A stretch of 64,000 nt of DNA from Pelobates cultripes. Lineage: Eukaryota > Chordata > Amphibia > Anura > Pelobatidae. Under the pieces are notes generated by a model. It was not told where the DNA came from. It did no database searches and was given only the letters and a program-made list of their open reading frames with translations. Position numbers and translations under genes: made by a program. The stretch lies in assembly GCA_933207985.1 (NCBI GenBank), contig OW240917.1:123171671-123235670 (forward strand). Direction: 5' to 3'. Positions within the stretch are counted from its first letter, which is position 1. Every line of letters starts with the position of its first letter. Positions 56,161-64,000 of this stretch are shown one piece after another.

Positions 56161-57049
56161 TGTCACATCCTGTTCCTAGCTGTGGATCATTCTGGCAATG
56201 GCTTCTGGTATCCAGTACTCTTTTTACAATTCTTGTTTAGTTTTTCTTGTTTTTTCTGGTTTCTATTCTATGTCTGGTTTTCTTTATGCTGGGTTTTCTA
56301 GGTTCATTCCTGTATTTTGTTCCTGGAATTCCCAGTCTCCTGGATTCCTTTAAATGTTTGTTTTATGTTGCCACACCCGTTCCTTTGCCATGATTCCTTT
56401 TGTTTCAGTTGGTGCTGTGTGTGTTTTACTATTGTTCATTTAGCAGTCATTAGGCAGTTAGAGTAGGACCTGTCTAGTATGGGGTACATTGACGTTGTGG
56501 CATGCTAATGCAATGTATGATCATATAATGTAACTAAATCCCCGTAGTTTTGCACATATAGTACTTTGTTATGTCTCCTTTTGTTTTGCCTATTATATCT
56601 TGTCTTGTTTTATTTTGTATTCCCAGTCCATGTACAGTCCATGTACAGTCCTGTCCTGACCCTGTTCTGTTAATGTTTCCCTTATGTATCGTGTACATGT
56701 TCTGTGTTTAGCTTCCTATCCTTCTCTAGTTCTGGGTTCTACTAGTTCTGTCTTGTTTTCTTGTTTGGTGTCTATTCTAGTCTTGCCTTGTTTCTGTACT
56801 GGATACATTCATGCTGCAGAGCCTCCCTATTCAGCTCTTGGAAGGTCTGCTTAATTCCGAGCTCCTAGTTCGTGGGATCCGCTGAAGCTGCATCAGGGTC
56901 CTGGTATGTGGCCGCACAAACTCTGGTGCTCAATACCAGTGGGCATGTGGTTACCCTGCACCAGACCCTGCTAATCCACTTCCACACTGTGACTCCTACT
57001 TTCATCATCAGGCATACTGTGTCCCGGTCACCGGACCGCCACCCTGACA
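56161..57049. mobile_element. Probable solo LTR inside the CA array
   Basis: It runs from TGTCACATCCTG to ACCCTGACA (TG...CA), 889 bp, and interrupts the CA-rich array, which continues on both sides. The apparent 5 bp target duplication CACAC cannot be proven because the array itself is CA-rich. The internal sequence is unlike the array and has no coding motif. Confidence 0.5.
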
Positions 57050-57750
57050 CACACACACACACACACAGAATCACAATGCATCTCTTACATACACACTCAA
57101 TGCACCCCTTACTGACACTCAATGTACCCCTTACAAACACACACATTGCATCCCTTACATGCACAGAAACACCCCTTGTATCCCTTACAAATACAAACAC
57201 AGATTCACACAATGCATCCCTTAAACACAACCAGAAACACACAATACATCTCTTACACACAAACACGCATTGCTTTCTATCCCTTACACAAAAACACACT
57301 GCATCTACTACACATACACACTGCATCACCTACACAAACTGGTATCCCTATACACTAAGCTATTCCATACACTAAGCTATTCCATAAGCACACACTTTAG
57401 ATCCTTGACACTAACACGTAACACATCCCCTACACACTCCACTCCCTCTGAGCTAACGCATGGGTGGAACATGTAGGTGGACTTATGGGTGGGCCTTATG
57501 GGCATACTCACTGTCAGGCCCTGGGGGCCCAGACCTTGAGCTATGCAATAAGCTCAAAAAAATTGAGCTGCCTCATGTTCCTCAAAAACATTGACTTTTG
57601 TGACCATAGTTACAAACAGCCGCCAGAGAGCCTGCTCTGCACCAGACCAGTAGAGCTAGACTGCAGCCAGAGCCCATCATCATCCTCATCTGGTTGTAAG
57701 TAGACGATCTAGTATATTATTTGTGGCACTAATCTCTAATTTACCTCACA

Positions 57751-57840
57751 TTAAAGGGACACTATAGTCACCAGAACCACTGCAGCTTAATGTAGTGGTT
57801 CTGGTGTCTATAGCCTGTCTCTTTTTAATGTAAACACACA
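57751..57840. mobile_element. T2-like arm within the hAT-like element
   Basis: TTAAAGGGACACTATAGTCA followed by the palindrome 'ccagaaccactgcag...tagtggttctgg'. The inverse of this segment is at about 1640-1737. Confidence 0.55.
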
Positions 57841-57971
57841 CTGTGCAGCACTGGTGTTAGGTCATATGGCAGATCATATGGGTGGGGCATTGTGATGTCA
57901 CATGGGGGGGAGGGGCACATTTTTCTTTTGCCTACAGGGGCAAAAATCCTTGCACTAGCCCTGAGATAAGC

Positions 57972-58639
57972 AGTCAGCCCAAACGAAATACAAAGGCTCA
58001 AAGATAACCTCACTGAAAGCAACAGGTTATTCAATAAAGTCCAAATGACCACGTATAGAATGAGGCAAAATCATGCAGCTGCATGCAGGGCCATTCGAAC
58101 AGGCCTAAATTTGGTCGGGATTTCAGCCAGACTAAACACTGCTGAATAGCTAAATGCTTCAAATCCATATCCGAATGCTTCAAATCCAGTGCCTGATTAA
58201 AAAAACTATTTGCCCATTACCAGTGTAGCAGTCAGTGGGCAAATAGTTAAAATGTTACTCCAACAACCATGATCACTTCAGTGGTTTTAAACACTGTACG
58301 TACGGAGTTATTGTTAATTGTGTGCTGGTGCAAGTTGCAGCCACATCACAAACAACTTGGAACTAAACTAGAAAATGAGAAAGTGATAGTTAAATAAGCA
58401 AAATGAACCTCCTCAAAATTTTAACTAAATGCATTTTCAATAAGCAGAAAATTAAAGTGTAGGTACACTGAAAGCAGAGATGGGTGTGTTATTTAATAAA
58501 GACCAGTAAAAAGTAGAAATTTTAAATAGCTATGTTTCTTCAGCATATATAAGGAGGAACCAATGACATGAGATATGTAAATGATTGCCAAAAAAAACTT
58601 GCAGAAAATTGTAAATAGATGACTCAAGACAAGGTGCTG
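57972..58639. other. Spacer, no gene seen
   Basis: It contains a short tandem word 'atgcttcaaatccat'. Nothing else recognised. Confidence 0.45.
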
Positions 58640-58897
58640 CAGCAACTAAGGAATGTTAATGAAAACAAAGCTCCAGGGCCTGAATTATTCACCCACGAGT
58701 AGTTAAGGAGCTAAGTGTGGAAATAAGTGAACCTCTGTTTTTATCGTTTAGGAGATTCTTTTCTTTCAGGAATTGAACCAGAGGATTGGAGGAAGGCGTA
58801 TGTGGTTCCTATATTCAAAATGGGTTAAAAATCTTTGCCTGGAAATTACAGACCTGTGAGCTTAACTTCTGTGGCTAGGAGATTATTTGAAGGGTAA
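58640..58897 (+). pseudogene. CR1-type LINE, part upstream of the piggyBac insertion
   Basis: Plus-strand pieces resemble the start of CR1 RT: 'NENKAPGPE' (usually K.PGPD), 'EPLFLSFRRF', 'WRKAYVVPIFK' and 'PGNYRPVSLTSVARRLFEG' read across a few frame changes. The copy is interrupted at TTAA (58898) and resumes at 62412. Confidence 0.75.
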
Positions 58898-58901
58898 TTA
58901 A

Positions 58902-61900
58902 CCCCTTAGGGATCGATGACGGTTCAGGACCATCATCGTTAACATCCCCTTGAGGACCAGTGACGGTCCTGAACCGTCATCACGGAAAACAGGCGCCAAA
59001 ATCCTGCTGTTACTATCTGCCAAGCATGCCAGGCAGATAGTAACAGCCAATTACGCCATGTGAGCAACCTGCAATCGCTCACAATTGACTGCTGTCAAAG
59101 AGGGTGTTACAAACACTCACTTTGAAATTGATCTCTGCCGCTCTCTCCTCTGTAGTGTTTTGTGAGGGAGAGAGACAGAGGTCAGTGCATGATAGTTTGT
59201 ACCCAGTTCGTTAAAGTGTTGCTAGAAGTTCCAGAATAAAAGTTAAAAAAAATCCCTTTTAACCCCTTCCCTGCCAAATCATGTTACAGCAGTGCATTTG
59301 TACTGTCTGTGTTTTATTTTTCTTTCCCTTTAGGGTTTTTTTGGTCAAAAAGCTGTGTTTTAGTCTCTTTTTTTATAAGCATCAAATGTTAGTCAGCCAG
59401 TTTCCTTCCCCCAAATTTCCATTAGATTCTTTTTGCAGGAGTTAGTTTAGGGATTGCGCTAAAGGATGTTTTAGTCTGTTTTAGTTGAATAAAAAAAAAA
59501 AAAACGTAAAAAAAAAAATAGTGTGTTAGTAATTTGTTAGTTTTGTATCAGGTAGTGTGTTGGTGAAACATGCAGCGCACGTACAGTTTGGAGGAGGCAT
59601 ATGCCTTCTTGGCGTCAGTCTCTGGCGCCACTGACAGTGCATCTGATTTTGACCCAGGTCAGTTTTCTGACACGTCATCTGTATGTAAGCCGGCTGCAAA
59701 AAGAAGCTGTGATTTCCCTGCTACGCCGAATGTAGAGGAGGACTGGGTACCTCCACAGTTAGCTGAGCACAACATCCCCCCTTTTAGTGCCAACGCAGGC
59801 GTTAATGTCAGTGTGGATGACTTCTCCTCTATGCAATAAATGGAGCTATTTTTAGGGTATACCATCTGGGAGGAGATTACTTCCCAGACTAATTTACATG
59901 TTATGCAATTTTTTTTTTATACCAATCCAGGTAGCTATGTAGTCAGAGAGCATGCTTGGCATCCCACAGTGCAGATCCAACAATTATTTATCCATCCCAC
60001 AGATGTCCCTGAACTTAAAAAATTCTGGGCTCTTACAATGCTCATGGGAATAATAAAGAAGCCATAAATACATTCTTACTGGAGCACCAACTCAATCTGT
60101 TCTAGCCCAGTGTACTCCCAAACCATGTCTAAAACAAGATATGAGTTGATTCTGAGATACTTACATTTTAATGACAATACCCTCTGTCACCCCAGAAATC
60201 ACCCCCAATATAATAGGCTTCATAAAATACGCCCACTGGTAGACCATCTTCAGCACAAATTTGCAGAAGTATATACCCCACAACAAAATGTATCCATTGA
60301 TGAATCCTTAATGAAATACAAAAGGAGATTAGGATTCAAACAATACATCCCCTCAAAGTGCACTAGGTATGGCGTAAAATTGAACAAACTGAGCGAGAGC
60401 GAAAGTGGCTATACATTTGCCTTTCGGGTCTATGAGGGGAAAGATGGTCAACTGGACCCTCCGGGCTGTCCTGACTCTCTGGCGGCAAGTGGAAAAGTTT
60501 TTTGGGACCTACTGATCCCCTTGTTCAATAAAGGTTACCACCTTTATGTGGGCAATTTTTATAGCAGTGTCAATTTTTTGCGGCACTGTGAGAAAAAATT
60601 CCAAAGATTTCCCCAGACCTCTCAAAGAGGCAAAATAAAAAAAAGGTGAATGTAAAGCTCTGTGCAAAGCTGAAGTGCTTACAATAAAATGTAAGGACAG
60701 GAAGGATGTTAACATACTAACCACCATCCATAACGAACGCATGTCAGACGTCACTGTCTGAGGCAGAGTACAGACCAGACCTGTTTGCGTCAGGGCTTAT
60801 AACAGGCACGTGGGGTGTAGATTTGGCTGATCAGCTGATGCAGCCATATTTTATTTTAAGAAAAACAAAAGCCTGATATAAAAAGGTGGCTATCTGATGC
60901 AAGTAGTGATCCACCATTCATTTTTACTTTATAAAAAAAATGAATTCTGGAAAAACCACCTTTCTCCAACTTCAACTTAAAATGATTTCCACAATCATTT
61001 ATGGAGATGGTTCAGTTGAAGTTCCAACAATGGTGCCAGTGGAATCCAGAATTGGTGCTACACATTTTATTTTTAAGATACCACCAACTGCAAAAAAAAA
61101 CAAATCCCCAGAAACGTTGCCGGGTCTGTTATAAAAAAGGGAAAAGGACAGACACCCCCTTTCACTGTCCCGATTGCCCTTCAAAACCTGGACTGTGTAT
61201 TGGAATACATTTAAGCTCTACCACACAGAACATACCTTTTTGTAATACTTGTTCCTGAATTTTTCTTTTGTTTCTTTTGAAAGCGGAAAACTTTAGTTAG
61301 TCAGTTTCCTTCCCCCAAATCTCCAGTTAGATTATTCTTGCAGGAGTTAGTTTAGAGATTACTGCTAAAGGTGCATTTGACACCTGCACATTTGGTTAAG
61401 AAAAGTTAAAAAGTTTTCTGGCAGAAATCTAAAAGCAATGTGTGTATAAAAAACAGAATTCAAAAATTACCAAGACACACTTTCTCTGAATTATTTGGGC
61501 AAAAGGGTTTGGGGAAAAGAAGTAAAAACCTTGGATGTGTACTTTATACAAATATATACTTTCAAACCATAAATTCAACTTGGGGGATAGAAAAATGCAC
61601 CACACTCAACATGTGCCTAGCAAAGCAAGCAAAGTATATTCCGCCAAAAAGTCCACAATTTGTTACGTGGCAAACCAATGCATTGGGGGGTTTAGGTGTA
61701 CTCAGGGGACTTTGCAGAAAATAACATATAAGCTGCTGGCGCACCTGAGCACCTGCCAAATGTGGCCTTTTAGCACCCTAACAACCCATCAAGCCTATAC
61801 ATGCGTGGTATCACTATACTAATGAGATGTTGCTGAACACATATTGGGGTGTTGTTTGGCAGTGACACATAACAGGATCTGTTAATTGATGCATAAAGTA

Positions 61901-62407
61901 CAATGTGTGTGAAAAATACACAAAAAAATTGCTACCCCCCAAAAATATGTACATGTGGGGTGTTTTTCAGAGATTTTTGACAGATAACAGTGTTACAATG
62001 TCACTATTGATTAATTTTAAAAATGTATATTTTAAAACAACAATTTCCTACTTGTACTTATAGCCCTATAACTTGCAACTCAGGACAACATTTTGAATCT
62101 ATTTAGCAGTTTTGTTCATTAGCGTTTGTAGATGAGTAAAAGATTTTTCAAGTAAAAGTCAAAAAACATGTTTTTTTTTCAATTCTTCGCCATATTTTAT
62201 TATTATTTTTAAATTAAATTATATGACATGATAGAAATAATGGTATGTATAGAAAACACTTTTTGTCCTGAAAAAAACCAATATATAATTTGTATGGGAA
62301 CAGTAAATGAGAGAGGGAAATTACAGCCAAACACAAACACCACAAGTGTTAAAACAGCTCTGGTCCTTAACGTACAACATCGCAAAAACAGTCTGGTCCT
62401 TAAGGGG
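58902..62407 (+). mobile_element. piggyBac element, complete ends, inserted at TTAA in a CR1 LINE
   Basis: The left end CCCCTTAGGGA and the inverse of the right end CCCCTTAAGGACC form terminal repeats, with TTAA at 58898-58901 and 62408-62411. Just inside the left end lies an inverted repeat ('gatgacggttcaggacc' against 'ggtcctgaaccgtcatc', 58916-58981). The LINE reading continues across the insertion, proving the order of events. The element is 3506 bp. Confidence 0.92.
59570..61257 (+). pseudogene. piggyBac transposase, inactivated
   Basis: It starts 'MQRTYSLEEAYAFLASVSG' (59570), an acidic N-terminus. The catalytic domain follows in the same frame to 60649 despite TAA codons at 59837-59839 and 60065-60067: 'TMSKTRYELILRYLHFND', 'NVSIDESLMKYKRRLGFKQY' (first catalytic Asp) and 'KGYHLYVGNFYSSVNFLR'. 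There the usual VDN has become VGN (60551-60553), removing the second Asp. After a stop at 60647 and frame changes, 'GVDLADQLMQPYFIL' (third Asp) and, at 61090-61257, the Cys-rich C-terminal finger 'CRVCYKKGKRTDTPFHCPDC' are recognisable. The enzyme would cut precisely at TTAA; this copy is dead several times over. Confidence 0.9.
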
Positions 62408-62411
62408 TTAA

Positions 62412-63135
62412 GGGATAATATTCAGGAATTAATTGAAATGAACATTGGTATTAGCAAAAATTAGCATGGTTTTATGAAAGATATGTCATATCAAAATAAC
62501 TTAATAGCAGTAGAAGTAGATCAGAATGTTGTAGTGGATGTAATCTACTCGGATTTTGCCAAAGCAGATGACACAAAACTCTTTAAAGTAATACAATGTG
62601 AGCAGGTTATTACTTTGCTGCAGAGGGATTTAGATAAATTGGGGGACTGGGCACTCAAACAGCAGATAACATTTAATGTAGGAAAATGCAAAGTTATGCA
62701 CTTTGGGGTAAAGAATTCACAAGCATCTTGCACCATAAACTGTAGTGAATTAGGCATAACAACAAACAAAAAGGATTTGGGAATTGTTATAGACAACATT
62801 CTAGACAACAATGTTAATCAGCAGTTGCTACGGCCAGTAAGGTACTATTATATATAAATAGAGACATTCATCCTCTGGATGAAAATATAGTTTTGTCTCT
62901 TTATAAATCAAGGGTAAGACAACACCTTGAACATGCTCTGCACTTTTGGGCACTTGTTCTAAAGACAGATATCATGACACTCTTAAAGGTACAGTTGCAC
63001 TTTATAAAAATAATGGAACATTTTAGTTATGAAGAAAGATTAACATACTTAAATCTGTTTAGTTTACAAAAACAGTACCTCAGAGGGGATACGATAGCAT
63101 TATATAAATATATTCTGGGCCAATACAAACCATGA
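62412..63135 (+). pseudogene. CR1-type LINE, part downstream of the piggyBac insertion
   Basis: 'NIQELIEMNIGISKNQHGFM' continues the RT interrupted at 58897. Then 'VIYSDFAKA' (motif A) is joined directly to 'DDTKLFKVI' (catalytic box), so about 80-100 residues of RT are deleted near 62565. Next come 'ITFNVGKCKVMHFG', 'KKDLGIVIDNIL', 'LYKSRVRQHLEHALHFW' and 'SYEERLTYLNLFSLQKQYLR', the CR1 C-terminal signature. Frame changes occur near 62855. It is a relic. Confidence 0.85.
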
Positions 63136-64000
63136 CATAACACCAATATGATTCTACTGCAAAAAGTTTCCTATAATTACAGCCACTTTCAGTAATCACG
63201 GAGTGATTTTGATCTAATAGCTGGATTACAGCATCTTTTATTTCTTACACATAAATAGCAGAGCAGAAAGGTCCACGTCTCCCAAAGCCATATTGCTGAG
63301 CAATTAAGTACAACATGACACATTTAAAATTAATATTCAAAACAATAAATAAGCAAAATATAATTAGGCATTCAAAATGTTATTATTTCTATGCCATCTG
63401 TTTACAATATTACTATGCCAGTGTCTAAATATGGTTGTAAATCCAAAAAAGGAGCTGACAAAACACAAAATATTGCAAAATGATCCATATACTTTACCTT
63501 ATACATGTAGTAAAATCCAGGTTATAATATGACAGCACAAGCCTGTGTACAGAAATTAATTTGCTGCTGACTATTTTCAGGCTGTGGTGCTTAAACCGTG
63601 AATTTAATTTTTTTAGCTCTAAACAACTGAACATACATTTCACTGTGTGCTGTGCTCAAATGATAAATGGTGTTTGGTTTTCAATGTGCTCTATTAACAT
63701 GTCCAATTTGCTGGAGTGTATTCCCCTTCATACAAGCAATATCCGAAAAAGTGTTTTAAAACAATTTAATATACAGCATAGCATATGACACCAGATCCAT
63801 TTTCTAAATTTGTTGCATTTGGGGGATATTGTCCTCCATAACAGGCAAAATTACATCAAATAAATCAAGACAATTGAATATTATGCTAACGTTGTGAACC
63901 TATAAACTTAATTTTAATAATGACAGGAGGCGAGTATTTTGCATAAACTTTCTTTACTTTTACTCCAGCAGCAAATCTCAATATAAAGTATTAATCAAAC
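63136..64000. other. AT-rich spacer, no gene seen
   Basis: The last 0.86 kb shows no recognisable motif or repeat. Confidence 0.5.

Larger units (their letters stand above)
55394..57963. mobile_element. Non-autonomous hAT-like element with GA and CA arrays
   Basis: It begins CAGGGCCGGCATTTCC and ends with the inverse of CAGGGCTAGTGCAAGG. The flanks are agagaaac (55386-55393) and agataagc (57964-57971), six of eight matching, as in an aged hAT duplication. The interior holds, in order: a GA-rich minisatellite (about 55470-55890, units around 'gggacaggaggggagag'), a CA array built on 'acacaatgcatcccttacac' (55925-56160), a probable solo LTR, more of the CA array (57050-57330), unique sequence and a T2-like arm. 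There is no transposase. Confidence 0.7.

Overview
This window looks like non-genic chromosomal DNA from a vertebrate, most probably a frog. Grounds: MITEs with TTAA targets and AGGG termini like the Xenopus T2 family; a DIRS relic; L1/Tx1, CR1, piggyBac, Tc1 and hAT elements side by side; Gmr1-like Ty3/gypsy elements; microsatellites; and 18S rRNA scraps. No host protein-coding gene, tRNA gene, operon or CRISPR array is visible. Family names come from recalled motifs, since no search was possible. A run of 100 Ns (14146-14245) marks an assembly gap.

Layout. 1-9.6 kb: a dispersed repeat split by a composite insertion (313-3671), a pyrimidine-rich minisatellite, a hAT-like element (4033-8257) swollen by a 3.5 kb CA-rich minisatellite with higher-order structure, and a second hAT-like element (8792-9584). 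9.6-22.5 kb: mostly AT-rich DNA with a Tc1 relic, permuted 18S rRNA fragments, a satellite of about 115 bp and an L1 ORF1 relic. 22.5-34.8 kb: the core of the window, two nested LTR retrotransposons. The outer one (22525-34808, plus strand, target repeat AGCAG) carries the inner one (22556-28401, minus strand, target repeat CTGTA) inside its 5' LTR. Both encode integrase upstream of reverse transcriptase, the reverse of ordinary Ty3/gypsy elements and the order reported for Gmr1. 35.3-46.3 kb: a hAT-like element, CR1 pieces, a T2-like MITE, a piggyBac remnant, a solo LTR (41835-42731) and a DIRS relic. 48.7-53.8 kb: a Tc1/mariner element with DD37E spacing, split by a 5'-truncated L1 with a 1067-codon open frame. 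55.4-58.0 kb: another hAT-like element with CA/GA arrays and a probable solo LTR inside it. 58.6-63.1 kb: a CR1 copy split at TTAA by a complete but dead piggyBac element.

How the parts relate. There is no pathway here; the order is a record of insertions. Target duplications visible in the sequence give relative ages: inner LTR element after outer, L1 after Tc1, piggyBac after CR1. The most unusual points are the integrase-first pol order in two independent copies, a very young inner copy that lacks protease and zinc knuckle, CA-rich minisatellites inside several hAT-like families, and scrambled 18S rRNA pieces.
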